Shown here: piece by piece, positions 33,526-45,855 of the stretch
How the letters are laid out: the number at the start of each line of letters is the position of its first letter
Numbering within the stretch: position 1 is the first letter of the stretch
NCBI GenBank assembly: GCA_950022655.1
Contig: OX465584.1
Span: 66,308,437-66,372,436, forward strand
From: Alentia gelatinosa
Taxonomy: Eukaryota; Annelida; Polychaeta; Phyllodocida; Polynoidae
Reading direction: 5' to 3'
Length of the DNA: 64,000 nt
Made by a program: the position numbers and the translations under genes
Notes under the pieces: generated by a model
What the model saw: only the letters and a program-made list of their open reading frames with translations
Told to the model about the DNA's origin: nothing
Databases searched by the model: none

Positions 33526-34148
33526 TCTAACACTATACAGGTCCCCTTCAGAATCAAAAGATATCAAGCATCACAGGGTCACGAGGTATGTCAGTCAGTA
33601 CTGATCGGTCAAGTTCACCTGGGCACTCTTAGACACTGGTTCTCTGTGCCTTTAACAAATGTCACAGTGATAGCACACAGATAGTGAAGGCTTAGCTTTT
33701 TTTGCAACAAAGTCTATGTGACCACTCTAACCTTTAGACAGAGTATAAACGGGCGTGTGACCCATACTAAATGAGAGCAGAGACGGAGTCAGAGGTCAGA
33801 AAGCCCTGTAAGGTCCTCCCACCACCCACAGGGGGCAGATAACCAGGTGACCTTGAAGTGCAACACTTTTAAGATAAGATAACAGGTAATCAGGTAAAGA
33901 AGTCTAATTCCAACTCTGCATGTGCCCCATTCTGATATGAACCGCAAGTAATCTTCGATGCAGAGCTCTGTCTCTTTTCTTTATGAATATATTTTTTTGT
34001 AATAAAATAACCAGCGTATATATGAGCCATCCAGGCGGGGCTTCCCCCTAACCCCCCCCCCCCCCCCCCACCATTTGGCGTTTTATCTGCCCCTTGATAG
34101 CGACTGACCTTCAGTTGGTGGATCCAGGACGCCTAAAATGGAAGCGCT
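33526..34148. other. Non-genic stretch with a poly-C run
   Basis: A run of about 17 C lies near 34,053-34,069. Nothing else is recognised. Confidence 0.5.
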
Positions 34149-35766
34149 GTGAATGTTCTGCATGCACTGAGGTATAGCGAAATATCAACACTAAACTCTG
34201 TAGATGTTCTGTACGCACTGAGGTATACCGTTATATCAACACTAAACTCTGTAGATGTTCTGTACGCACTGAGGTATACCGTTATATCAACACTAAACTC
34301 TGTAGATGTTCTGTACGCACTGAGGTATACCGTTATATCAACACTAAACTCTGTAGATGTTCTGTACGCACTGAGGTATACCGTTATATCAACACTAAAC
34401 TCTGTAGATGTTCTGTACGCACTGAGGTATACCGTTACACAACACTAAACTCTGTAGATGTTCTGTACGCACTGAGGTATACCGTTATATCAACACTAAA
34501 CTCTGTTAATGTCCTGCATGCACTGAGGCATACCGAAATATCAACACTAAACTCTGTAAATGTCCTGCACGCACTGAGGTATAGCGAAATATCAACACTA
34601 AACTCTGTAGATGTTCTGTACGCACTGAGGTATACCGTTATATCAACACTAAACTCTGTAGATGTTCTGTACGCACTGAGGTATACCGTTATATCAACAC
34701 TAAACTTTGTAGATGTTCTGTACGCACTGAGGTATACCGAAATATCAACACTAAACTCTGTAAATGTCCTGTACGCACTGAGGTATAGCGAAATATCAAC
34801 ACTAAACTCTGTAGATGTTCTGTATGCACTGAGGTATAGCGAAATATCAACACTAAACTCTGTAGATGTTCTGTACGCACTGAGGTATACCGTTATATCA
34901 ACACTAAACTCTGTAGATGTTCTGTACGCACTGAGGTATAGCGAAATATCAACACTAAACTCTGTAGATGTTCTGTACGCACTGAGGTATACCGTTATAT
35001 CAACACTAAACTCTGTAGATGTCCTGCACGCACTGAGGTATACCGTTATATCAACACTAAACTCTGTAGATGTTCTGTACGCACTGAGGTATACCGTTAT
35101 ATCAACACTAAACTCTGTAGATGTCCTGCACGCACTGAGGTATACCGTTATTTCAACACTAAACTCTGTGAATGTCCTGTACGCACTGAGGTATACCAAA
35201 ATATCAACACTAAACTCTGTGAATGTCCTGTATGCACTGAGGTATACCGTAATTTCAACACTAAACTCTGTAGATGTCCTGCACGCACTGAGGTATACCG
35301 TTATATCAACACTAAACTCTGTAGATGTTCTGTACGCACTGAGGTATACCGTTATATCAACACTAAACTCTGTAGATGTTCTGTACGCACTGAGGTATAC
35401 CGTTATATCAACACTAAACTCTGTAGATGTCCTGCACGCACTGAGGTATACCGTTATTTCAACACTAAACTCTGTGAATGTCCTGTACGCACTAAGGTAT
35501 ACCAAAATATCAACACTAAACTCTGTGAATGTCCTGTATGCACTGAGGTATACCGTAATTTCAACACTAAACTCTGTAGATGTTCTGTACAGACTGAGGT
35601 ATACCGTAATATCAACACTAAACTCTGTAGATGTTCTGTACGCACTGAGGTATACCGTTATATCAACACTAAACTCTGTAGATGTTCTGTACGCACTGAG
35701 GTATACCGTTATATCAACACTAAACTCTGTGAATGTCCTGTACGCACTGAGATATACTGTAATATC
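34149..35766. repeat. 51-bp minisatellite, about 32 units
   Basis: Units contain TAGATGTTCTGTACGCACTG, AGGTATACCGTTATATCAAC and ACTAAACTCTG (51 bp, 17 codons). Because the period is a multiple of 3, the frames stay open on both strands for hundreds of codons with a 17-residue peptide repeat. I regard these as artefacts. Variants such as GTCCTGCACGCACTG and CGAAATATC are interspersed. Confidence 0.93.
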
Positions 35767-35775
35767 AAAGACAGG

Positions 35776-36302
35776 ATGAAGAATGTAACATTACTAAACT
35801 CCGTAGATGTCCGACTATATGACCTCACATACCGAAATATCAATGATAGGATGCAGAATGTAACATTACTAAACTCCGTAGATGTCCGACTATATGACCT
35901 CACATACCGAAATATCAATGATAGGATGCAGAATGTAACATTACTAAACTCCGTAGATGTCCGTCTATATGACCTCACATACCGAAATATCAATGATAGG
36001 ATGCAGAATGTAACATTACTAAACTCCGTAGATGTCCGTCTATATGACCTCACATACCGAAATATCAATGATAGGATGAAGAATGCAACATTACTAAACT
36101 CCGTAGATGTCCGTCTATATGACCTCACATACCGAAATATCAATGATAGGATGCAGAATGTAACATTACTAAACTCCGTAGATGTCCGTCTATATGACCT
36201 CACATACCGAAATATCAATGATAGGATGCAGAATGTAACATTACTAAACTCCGTAGATGTCCGTCTATATGACCTCACATACCGAAATATCAATGAAAGG
36301 AT
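35776..36302. repeat. 75-bp minisatellite, block 1, about 7 units
   Basis: Units contain AACATTACTAAACTCCGTAG, ATGTCCGTCTATATGACCTC, ACATACCGAAATATCAATGA and TAGGATGCAGAATGT. The period is 75 bp (25 codons). It directly abuts the 51-bp array and shares TAAACTCYGTAGATGT and TACCGAAATATCAA with it. Confidence 0.93.
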
Positions 36303-36745
36303 GCAGAATGCAACATTTAAAAAAAAAAATTTTTAAGGTTTTTATTTATACTGGAGTATAACAGCTAGGCAGCATAGTGCCTATCTTCCGCTGGCTCCAG
36401 TTCAATAATTCTAGTAACATCCAACGTCCAGTTTATGGACTTACATGGCTTATGGAAAGCTAATATCAAGTTAAACAACAATAAAGCTCCAAGCTCGTAG
36501 TGACCATACATGCATTCGGTATAATCTATAGTTTGTATACAAAATTTATGACAACATAAATTTCAAAAACTTCATCTCCAAACCAGTCTCCTTCGATACA
36601 GATGAAAAACACGTACTCACTATGATCAAATTCCTCAGTAAACAGAATTCAAAATTTACATAGTGGGAAGAAACACAATTCCATACACTTAAAATCTGGC
36701 ATAATATAGCAATATTCCTTCATTATTAACATCCAGACATCATTC
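36303..36745. mobile_element. Insertion of about 440 bp splitting the 75-bp array
   Basis: Begins with an A-run then TTTTTAAGGTTTTTATTTAT, the reverse complement of a poly-A-signal-bearing tail, and continues as unique sequence until the array resumes. A minus-strand truncated retroposon is the simplest reading. I could not define a clean target duplication. Confidence 0.5.
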
Positions 36746-37150
36746 GGTAACATTACTAAACTCCGTAGATGTCCTTCTATATGACCTCACATACCGAAAT
36801 ATCAATGATAGGATGCAGAATGTAACATTACTAAACTCCGTAGATGTCCGTCTATATGACCTCACATACCGAAATATCAATGATAGGATGCAGAATGTAA
36901 CATTACTAAACTCTGTAGATGTCCGTCTATATGACCTCACATACCGAAATATCAATGATAGGATGCAGAATGTAACATTACTAAACTCCGTAGATGTTCG
37001 TCTATATGACCTCACATACCGAAATATCAATGATAGGATGCAGAATGTAACATTACTAAACTCCGTAGATGTCCGTCTATATGACCTCACATACCGAAAT
37101 ATCAATGATAGGATGCAGAATGTAACATTACTAAACTCCGTAGATGTCTT
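36746..37150. repeat. 75-bp minisatellite, block 2, about 5 units
   Basis: The same unit as 35776-36302, resuming after the inserted segment in the same orientation. Confidence 0.93.
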
Positions 37151-37985
37151 CCTATACCAAATAGTTTATTCATTTGGTGATGTTTGTTTATAAGTATACG
37201 TTTTATCGGTGTTGTATGTACACTTTCCAGCATCGATTACAATTGCTCCCCGATTTTCAATCAAAGGTTTTTTCATGATTATCAGGTATATAATAAAACC
37301 TAAACAGAGTAAGGGGGCCGGAAAACATCTATTCCGTGTTATTTTCATTCAGCCTACTTTCACACCTTAGAATAACACAATGTCATATACCTCGAAATAA
37401 ACAAACAATAAAATACCTGAAGAGACTGATACTGACGAAACCTTAGCCCTCACCCACTACTGGACAAGAATCAAATAACAGCACCAAGATTCTGTCACTA
37501 GGTGGTCGGGGGACAAAACCTGTATTCTGGCTCTTTGTACTTGCGAAATTCAGCTGCCTTTCAATGTTTTACCAAGGTTCCTTTGACTCTCTACACCGAT
37601 CCCAGAGCAGGAAGATATAATGCTAAAACCCAGGACATGATGTTTTTTACGTGGAACACTTTATTTACATAGGTGAGCAAGGCAAGAAAAATAACATTTC
37701 CCAATTATCACTCACTTCTTTTGCACCTCCATTAGTGAAGAACAGCTACTTTTTCACCTCCTTTAGTAAGGAACACCTACTCGGGGGGCGTCATGGTGGC
37801 GCCCATGGATCATAGGCTATATGCCGTATACAGTTTGGTCTATTTACAAACAATAACGCGGCATCATGCGTTCTAGTAGGAAGAGGATTTTGAACAAGAT
37901 TTTTCTTGACTTGCACACGCTCGAACATAGAGTTCTTTAAATGCCTGCTCTTGCATGTAATACTGGAATGGGTGTCCTTTTGTGA
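37151..37985. other. Non-genic stretch
   Basis: No supported gene. The minus-strand region 37,791-37,985 may be further decayed LINE sequence downstream of the fragment at 37990. Confidence 0.35.
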
Positions 37986-37989
37986 CCCT

Positions 37990-38270
37990 TTAAACATAAC
38001 CATAGAGATTTGTTCTGAAAAAGCTGGAGTTTCCCAAGACTTTTTTGATCACCAGTTTGAATAATATATCCCGGTAATCCAGATATGGCGTGATAAAAGA
38101 CTTGTATATTTGTAGGGCAGCAGTAGTTGATAAGAAGGGTTTCATTTTAGTCAGCTGATACAATTTGTGACTAACATTTTTATATAATCTATTGATGTGT
38201 GGTTTAAAATTTAGGTTAGCGTCCAAAGGATAAACCAGAATCTAGATGTACACCACACCATTTATGACCG
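37990..38270 (-). pseudogene. LINE reverse transcriptase fragment (thumb region)
   Basis: The frame at 38226-37990 contains LNFKPHINRLYKNVSHKLYQ and later AALQIYKSFITPYLDY. This is the conserved post-palm segment of LINE RTs (H-I-x-x-L..K..S..L, then Y-x-S-x-I-x-P-x-L-x-Y). A frame-shifted VHLDSGLSFG-like stretch just upstream matches the preceding motif. A stop and frame breaks follow, so it is a dead fragment. Confidence 0.7.
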
Positions 38271-39565
38271 ACAATAAACTCTCCTTGAGACAAAAAGATA
38301 AAGAAAGGTTAGTGTCGTACAGCCACGATGCACTGGACGATAAGATCAGAGGTACTTCTAATGGCAATTGAGTGGAAATTGTAGAGTTTGTCAAGGTCAC
38401 TGTGCGAAAACCACCAGTTTATTCATATATACGCCATCGCTTAAGTGCATGTATTGGCTGATTATTGACACGTTCCCTCTTCTATACGTCAGCGTAATGG
38501 CTGTTTTTGCAGTAAAGTGTATATGAAGAGAAATATTGTGTGCGGGATATGTTTAGGCGGGTCGTATACATTTTACACATCTGTAGATGAGGCATATGTA
38601 CACGGTGGAAAATAGTGGGTTGTACTTATCCAATAGGTGTAAATCATGTTGTATCTGTCATTTACCATATTCTCCAAAAATACATACATATTTAGAATTT
38701 ATATATTGCAAAATGAATTATTTAGTAGCTGATAGACTGTGAGGGTCCTGCTAGACCTCTCTAGACCTGACCCTAGTCTGTTCACGCACCGCGCCGCCTT
38801 CGGGTTACGGTATGTGAATGTCTAACAGAGCATGGGTCACATTGGCCAGTCCCATGTGGTAAGAGGCACTGCATGGTTGGCTGTTCCATTTATAGCATCA
38901 GTGTGACAAGAGGGATACCGTAAGAGGGATTCTGGCACTATTCTGGGAATCATTATAACTCTCCAAGCTGATTCATTTAGTACATACCCAGTAAAAGCTA
39001 CTCTAGGACCTCTGCTTGAAGAGTAATACTCTGGTTACTGGCAAATCAATCAGCACAGGTTAGTACCAGCGGAGGCAGGAATTTCTGCCTCAAAATGGCA
39101 GCGCATAACAGTCTGAGTTTGAGCCTGTGCGCCCTGGCCCTGGCGACAACAGACTGTACTAGAGTCTAGACCTGACCCCCGCGTCTGGTACCTGGCTTTT
39201 TGTGTATAATTACAGAAGAACCCTCGAGGCACCAGAGTCACCTGAAACAGCGCAGTGAGACCTATTTCCTGACACTGCCTGGTGCCCTGAGGGCAGACCT
39301 TAAAGTAGCTCTTAATTAAAACTCCTATGCAGACATATTGGCAGCGTTTTGAACCCGGCAGTTAGATGCTCCTATTACCGACGTATTTATAACGTGCTAG
39401 ACCAGTCTGGGCTGAGATTATGATCTAGTTTCCGGTAATCTCTTTCTCATGGATGAAGAATATTTCAAACTTGTAAAGCCTGGTTCCCACTAAGCGATTT
39501 TGGGGGCATTCAAAGGGCAAAATCTTTATTTAGCATAAGAAAAATACAATGGTATAATCTCGTGG
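38271..39565. other. Non-genic region with a family J end
   Basis: GTGCGAAAACCACCAGTTTA with TATACGCCATCGC (38,402-38,445) matches one end of family J. Nothing else is recognised. Confidence 0.4.
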
Positions 39566-40000
39566 TGTGTTCAGTTTATGCTGGGGAATGTGGGTGCCAG
39601 TCCCTGTTGTGTGGTGATTCAGGTGGGCCTGTGCACAGAAGTGCTATGGGTTCACCTGGATTACATAACTTGGTCTGTATATAAGGCCCATTCTACAGCA
39701 GGTGGACAGGTCACTCTGTGTGTTCCACTGTGATGAGAGAACCCTTTGGAGCTTCACTTCAGTGGGAGTAGGTTTTTCCAAGCCCTCTCGATGGTCGAGT
39801 AAGGGAACTTGCTTTGGTTTGTGGACTAACTTTCCTGGCTTTACTTAGCATTCCAGTGCCAAAGTACTGTACAGAGAACAGGTATCAATAAAGATTGTAT
39901 ACCTAAGATCTGGACTCTGGTTTTATATTAACTGGGATCTCTAGACGTCATCCAACTACCTTCAAACCAGGGAATATCCGAACCAGCCTATGTAGTACCA
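39566..40000. mobile_element. Solo-LTR-like sequence, plus orientation
   Basis: Diverged homologue of the solo LTR at 48203. They share TCCCTG.TGTG.GGT, GGTTCACC.G.ATTAC.TAACT, a TATA box (TGTATATAAGG near 39,675), CAGCAGGT.GAC.GGT and CAATAAAGAT..TATACCT (near 39,887). The limits are approximate and no target duplication was found. There is no internal retrotransposon sequence. Confidence 0.5.
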
Positions 40001-40013
40001 CGCAGTCTCCTCA

Positions 40014-40572
40014 CCAGGGCCCCGTTGCTCCACTATTTGTGGTATCGCTAGCTATAATCGGATCGCAATTTTACTTTTACGATTACTTTAAGGATCTGAC
40101 TGAACAAGTGTTGCTCCTGTAATATTGGATCGGATCCCTATATTCCCGCGGTATCGCTATCTTTTACGATGCGATAGCGATACAACAATTTAGGGGCACA
40201 TATTGAATGAGACAGGGGAAAATCAATTAGTTCTTAAGTTGAATACAGATGGCATTTGATATAAAACTGATCTGACACCTGGTGGTATGGATCGCTATTT
40301 CCAATAGGTAGAAGAACTAGTGGCGGGGGTTGGTGGTGCCACCATGGATCGTTATTTCAAATATCAGATAAGCGTGTATTTAACACACAGCGATTCGTTC
40401 CGCAGTGCTGTGAAGGTCCGCGTAAAAAGTATCGCAAAAAGCAGTATTTTACGCAGCGATGCACCTATGCAATTACGACACGATCTGCAAAATTTCTGGA
40501 GCAACGTTTAGGCCCTTGGATCGCTATTCTGCGATCCGCAGCTCTGTCGTAATCCTGGAGCAACGGGGCCCA
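40014..40572. mobile_element. Family E MITE-like element, copy 1
   Basis: About 560 bp with inverted ends GGGCCCCGTTGCTCC and GGAGCAACGGGGCCC. The interior shows TATCGCTAGCTATAATCGGA, CGATGCGATAGCGATACAAC and a GTGGTGCCACCATGGATCG block. The short open frame from the internal ATG is not conserved enough to be a gene. Confidence 0.85.
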
Positions 40573-41070
40573 AAGCAGATATATTCTAATCCTCAGGAAG
40601 GGATACCAGAAGTAACTGAGCCGGTAGACTGCTACAATATTAATACTGTCAAATAAATTCTTATTATCATCATCATAGAATTCAATGATATTTATTCTCT
40701 CACCTGCCGCCTGGATCCTCAGTCTGCTGGTAACGACGGCCGCTCTTATCTGAGACCAGTTATTACTATTTACCCTCTGTTGTTACTACCATCTTTACGA
40801 CACACTCTTAACCCTTTCCCTGCACCACCCAGTTCCCCGGTTCAGCATTACACGGCAGGCATTGCCTGCATAAACGACCCTGCTACGGCAAGCACCCTTT
40901 TTTAGAAATAGCATTGTCATGTGATGTGTCATGTGATTTAAGTAATTTATTTTGGTGACTGATCATATCTTGTTATACCAAATCAAAGGTCAATATTGCT
41001 CTTATACATTGTCAAAATTTCTTTTAAATCAAACAATTATCTTTTTATCTATTGAATTTTGTATATAGGT
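40573..41070. other. Non-genic stretch
   Basis: A short TTATTATCATCATCAT run near 40,660 is the only landmark. Confidence 0.4.
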
Positions 41071-41074
41071 ATCA

Positions 41075-41160
41075 ATGATGCCTCTAAGATGCCTTGAGGC
41101 ATCTTCCTGCCGTAGCCAGGGGAATGCCTGGAGGCATCTTCCTGCTGTTAAAGGGTTAAT
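41075..41160 (+). repeat. Dispersed ATGCCT..AGGCAT hairpin pair
   Basis: GATGCCTTGAGGCATC and GGAATGCCTGGAGGCATCTT are followed by AAAGGGTTAATTT, paralleling 8745-8818. Confidence 0.6.
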
Positions 41161-41471
41161 TTACTGCACCCCTGTGCAGGAAATCACGATACAGTCTACA
41201 GTGTTAACGAATGGAATGACGTTATCATTTCAAAATACCGACGTTTATGTACCGCTTCGACATCGGTATAAGTACACCAGTGTATTTAAAAGAATTACAC
41301 ACCAAAATCCATCGAAATATAGAATGTGACACATGAATTCCGAAGATACAGTGAAGGACAGAAATAATAACCTGAATAAACATCCGTGAATACGTGAATG
41401 AACGGGAGTGCGAGCAACCGCTTTGTTTTCGTCCTGCTGGTTTTCCGCCGGTTTGCCCGCGACATTGAGTG

Positions 41472-41585
41472 TTGCTATGCATGTTGCTATGCATGTTGCC
41501 ATGCATGTTGCTATGCATGTTGCCATGCATGTTGCTATGCATGTTGCTATGCATGTTGCTATGCATGTTGCTATGCATGCTGTTA
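41472..41585 (+). repeat. 12-bp tandem repeat (CATGTTGCTATG)
   Basis: About nine units with CTATG/CCATG variation; every junction makes an ATGCAT palindrome. Confidence 0.9.
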
Positions 41586-41589
41586 TGCG

Positions 41590-42100
41590 ACAACGTTACG
41601 GCTGCATTCCTTTTAGTGGAGGCGCAAGCTACGATTCATGTATTTGTTTTTGCAAATTGTTCTCAACGCTCTGTAGGGCGTAGATTGCGAGGGCTCGTAA
41701 TCTGTGCCCGGTGAATTGTACAGTCCCTATAGATCAAGCATAGGGACTCTCTAATTGGTATATAATTTTCTTTTTTAAATCATAAAAATGAAAAGCATGC
41801 ATTTAATTTTGAACGAGTAGAGAGTAACACGATTGTAAATGTCCATCTTCACCAAGGACCATCTAAAAGTCAATTACTCTTTGAATAAATTCCTGTTTTT
41901 TTAATGTTTTTTTTAATCATAGACATGCACTTCACGAAACTAACCAGTTTATTCCTATATATACGCCATCGCGGAAGTACATGTATCGGCTGTAAATTGA
42001 CTTGTGTTCATATATGAATGTCCATATTTGACACCAGCGTACGAGGCGTATACAAGACTATTTCCTCTTGTATATGGACACCTCTTGGCTGTATTTCACA
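41590..42100. other. Non-genic stretch with a family J fragment
   Basis: CACGAAACTAACCAGTTTAT and TATACGCCATCGC near 41,934-41,975 match family J. Further GTATA-rich sequence leads into the family E copy at 42103. Confidence 0.4.
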
Positions 42101-42102
42101 CC

Positions 42103-42660
42103 AGGGCCCCGTTGCTCCTGTTTTTCGTGATATCGCTAGCTATAATCGGATTGCAATTTTATTTTTACGATTACTTTAACGATCCGACTGAAAAAGTGTT
42201 GCTCCCGGTAATATCGGATCGTTTCGCTATATTTCCGCGGTATCGCTAGTTTTTACGATGCGATAGTGACACAACAATTCAGGGGCACATATTGAATGAG
42301 ACAGGGGTAAATTAATTAGTTCTTAAATCACATACAGATGGCATTACAGTTTAAACTGACCTGACACCTTGTGTCGTGGATCGCTATTTCCTATAGGTAG
42401 AAGAATAAGGGGCAGGGGTTGGTGGTGTCACCATGGATCGTTTTTTGAAATATCAGATAAGGCTGTACTTAACCCACAGCGATACGATCCACAGTGCTGT
42501 GAATGTCCTTGTAAAAATGTCGCTAAAAGCAGTATTTTACGCGGCGATGCGCCTATGCGATTACAACGCAATCCGCAAAATTTCAGGAGCAACATTTAGG
42601 CCCTCGGATCACTATTCTGCGATACGCAGCTCTATCATAAACCTGGAGCAACGGGGCCCT
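42103..42660. mobile_element. Family E MITE-like element, copy 2
   Basis: Inverted ends CAGGGCCCCGTTGCTCC and GGAGCAACGGGGCCCT; the interior is collinear with copies 1 and 4. Confidence 0.85.
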
Positions 42661-44350
42661 GACGTATACAAGAGGAAAAATCCTCTACACGACATATATA
42701 AGCCAGGCGTATATATGTGTACAGCTTAAAAATCTGCTGCTGCCGTGAATTATTAGTGTGTTGTATACACAATAGCATACCTGCATACGATATTCGCACA
42801 TTTACATGTATATGTAAAGTGGCTAGTTTCACACAGTGATGTTTATTGACATATAATATTCGTTTAAGATATTCGTTGAAAATATATGCATATTAGTCAC
42901 TTTTCTGTTGAGGAAATTTTCATTCCGGTTTTCTAGGTTTCGAAAGGTATAACTGATTCTTTCCATCTGAAACGAGCAATTTCATTGGTGCATTTCTCTT
43001 GCCATACTAGAGAAAGAGCTCGCGTTTTATTGGTTTAGATCGTGGGTGGTGCCCTTTTGGCCCCTACCTTGGCCTGAATGCATTCTGGGATGGCAATATG
43101 GCCGCCCAGGGTCTCTTCTACACGCTGTTGATGTCGGTTTCGGTCCCATGGGCCTCATCAGGTACGAATTGGAAGTTTAGTGCTAGGGCGCTCCCTTTTA
43201 CAAAGGTATTAGTGAATATTCTGTGTAGTTTCTGTGTATTCGTCATCTATTGTAGCTACCAGAAGCCGTTTGAATAAAGGGTATCCTGCTTGTAGATTTT
43301 ACAAAGAATCTATTCAAGGTTTTCGTTTCCCCTGTAAAGACATGCCTTGTAATATGGAGCTTTCTTTTCTTACAGTTATATGCAATTTCACCAGTATCAA
43401 TGAGATCATTAATCTATATAATGCCCCGTTTATATACATTCCAATTTTTTTACTTTTAATTTTTTTAATTTCTATGGACAACATCGGCCGTACATCAGTG
43501 TTTTCTGATGCCGCAGTGCAGTACCGTCACCTATAAATCCGAAATAGTTGTGGGTGCAGGGATGAGGTGAAATATGATGAAGTGTATTTATGTTGACGAG
43601 GTGGAATATGACATGTTGTAGATACAAAACTTTTTCTTATTCCCAAAAGTGTTCTCGCGTTCCCGGTGGGGTGTCGAGGATACTCTTGGAGAATTTTTTT
43701 TTATTTTTTTTTTATTTTTTTAATATGAATATGAATATGATATGTTATAGAGAGACACTAACTAGGTAAAACAGAATTAGTTCAACCTGTGGTTTAACCT
43801 TAATAAGATATGTCGTCGATTCGATCTTCATGCTGTGAGGCCATGGATTTATATTTTCCGTCTGTTTTCCTCATCATATCCGATGATAAAAACTGCCAAA
43901 GATTTCCTGGAATTCTGAGGAATTCTGGGGACCACACTTAAGGCCATATCCTACAATTCGCAGTGGCGCCATCTGGTGTTTTTAAAATGATGTCTATTGT
44001 GAGTCAAAAACGGTTTCTTAGAATTCATTCTATTTCTACATGGATAAATTCAACATTTTGTCTAATTTATCCAATTTTAATCGGCAAATTACGCCAATTT
44101 ACATTTACTTGATTTACATAGGTAATGTACTGAAAAATATGGGTTTCTTCAATTTTCTAATTGACCTATGATTTTAAAAATCTAAATCAGTAGTACTATA
44201 TTTTTACTATATTGTGTGAAAGTTTGAGGAAGATGACATGGGTTTTCCTATGTGAAAAAATACTTTTTAGAATTTCTATATATTCTAATATAAAATTATC
44301 ATAATATTGATCAATATATCAAAACCTGGCACGGTGACCCCTGATTTTTA
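42661..44350. other. Non-genic AT-rich region
   Basis: T-rich run at 43,697-43,725. A hammerhead-like motif near 43,125-43,165 is listed separately. No gene is supported. Confidence 0.4.
43125..43165 (-). ncRNA. Hammerhead-like core, candidate
   Basis: On the minus strand CTGATGA (43161-43155) is followed by GGCCCATGGGACC, which can pair GG..CC and CC..GG as stem II. GAAA (43141-43138) and CCGAC come next. The last triplet is GAC rather than the GTC-type cleavage triplet, so it is probably inactive. The spacing resembles motifs reported in Penelope-like elements. Confidence 0.3.
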
Positions 44351-44354
44351 AGTT

Positions 44355-44525
44355 ACGTATGTGTTCCACAACACTTGTAGATCATCATATTAAATTTTCA
44401 GGGAATTGATATGGGTTTCGATTTTCAAGCCAAATTATCCGATATGCCTTTAAGTTAGGCCTGTGTTCCACAACACTTGGAGAACATCATATCAAATTTT
44501 CAGGGAATTGATATGGGTTTTAAAT
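44355..44525. repeat. Imperfect direct duplication, spacing about 107 bp
   Basis: GTGTTCCACAACACTTG with ATCAT.AAATTTTCAGGGAA and TTGATATGGGTTT occur at about 44,358 and again at about 44,465. Confidence 0.8.
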
Positions 44526-45075
44526 ATGCCTTTAAGAAACTCACAATCACTCAGATCACTGTCATCTGGGGTTAGCCTTAATCACAATCCTCCAGCCAAT
44601 ATCGTTCTGAGTTTCAAAAACACCTTCCAACATGGTTCTGTTTCTGTGGAGAGAAATGGGTGGATGAAGACCTCCCACCCCTGCTGCACCCTGTTTACTA
44701 AACTTGCTCAAATCTTTGATTATGAACATAAATTCAATGAATAAAATAAATTACAATGTGTAAGGTTCCTCTGACTGGCCAGAGTCAGCCAGGCCAAGGG
44801 GAGAGTAGGTGGAGGGGTAAGGAGGGCGTGCGGTGGCGGTAGGCAGCAGTAGGAGTAGGACACAGGGACGGAGGCTAGTCTACCTGTTTACCTGACCCAG
44901 GTGTTTTACAATAGCTTCATGTGAAGGAGGTGACAGACGAGCCTCATGGGTGGCCTCCTCCTTCATCGCTGTGTCAATGAGGTGCTGCTTTTAGGCAGGG
45001 TGGAGGTGAGGAGTCAAGCAATATGGAGATGGTGTGGGCGCGTGTGGACGGTTGTTTACGCAATCTGCGGCCTGT
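44526..45075. other. Non-genic stretch with a retroposon-like tail
   Basis: GATTATGAACATAAATTC, AATAAAATAAATTA and CCTCTGACTGGCCAG (44,718-44,781) resemble the tails near 10.15 and 10.7 kb. The rest is unrecognised. Confidence 0.4.
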
Positions 45076-45077
45076 TT

Positions 45078-45855
45078 TTTTTTTTTTTAAAGATCTTTTA
45101 TTTAGACTGGACCCCGTTGCTCCTGTTTTTGTTGTATCGCTAGCAATAATCGGATCGCAATTTTATTTTTACGATGACTTGTTAATTTTTGTTAAAGATC
45201 ATTTATTTAGATCGGGCCCCCTTGATCCTGTTTTTGTGGTATCTTTAGCTATAATCGGATAGCAATTTTATTTTTACGATTACTTTTTTATCTTTTTAAA
45301 AGATCTTTTATTTATACTGGGCCCCCTTGCTCTTGTTTTTGTGGTATCGCTAGCTTTAATCGGATCGCAATTTTATTTTTACTATTACTTTAACGATCCG
45401 ACTGAAAAAGCGTTGCTCCTGTAATATTGGATTGTATCCCTATATTCCCACGGATGATGAGATAGTGATACAAAAATTTAGGGGCACATACTGAATGAGA
45501 CAGGGGAAAATTCATTAGTTCTTTAATCAAATACACATGGCATCACAGTTAAAACTGATGTGACACCTATTGGTGTGGATCGCTATTTCCTATAGGTAGA
45601 AGAACAGCAGGGTTGGTGGTGCCACCATGGATCGTTATTTGAAATATCGGATAAGGCTGTATTTAACCCACAGCGATACGATCCTCAGTGGTGTGAAGGT
45701 CTGCGTAAAAAGTATCACAAAAAGCAGTATTTTTCACGGTGATGCGCCTATGTGATTATGACACGATCCGCAAAATTTCAGGAGCAACATTTAGGCCCTC
45801 GGATCACTATTCTGCGCCCCACAACTGTGTCGTAAACCTGGAGCAACGGGGAACT
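45078..45855. mobile_element. Family E element, copy 3, with a triplicated left end
   Basis: The left terminus (GGACCCCGTTGCTCCTG, CGGGCCCCCTTGATCCTG, TGGGCCCCCTTGCTCTTG) and the following GTATCGCTAGC..TAATCGGATnGCAA block occur three times about 100 bp apart. Each is preceded by an AAAGATCnTTTATTTA string. A single body and right end (CTGGAGCAACGGGGA) follow. The interior is more degraded than in the other copies. Confidence 0.75.

Noticed and set aside
34149..37193. Open frames of up to 356 codons with 17- or 25-residue peptide repeats
   Set aside because: Produced on both strands by satellites whose periods are multiples of 3.
40320..40511. Short ORF beginning at a conserved ATG in family E copies
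   Set aside because: The frames in the copies diverge and break at different points, which fits non-coding MITE sequence.
41398..41714. Cysteine/methionine-rich frames resembling small secreted proteins
   Set aside because: They are translations of the 12-bp CATGTTGCTATG repeat.
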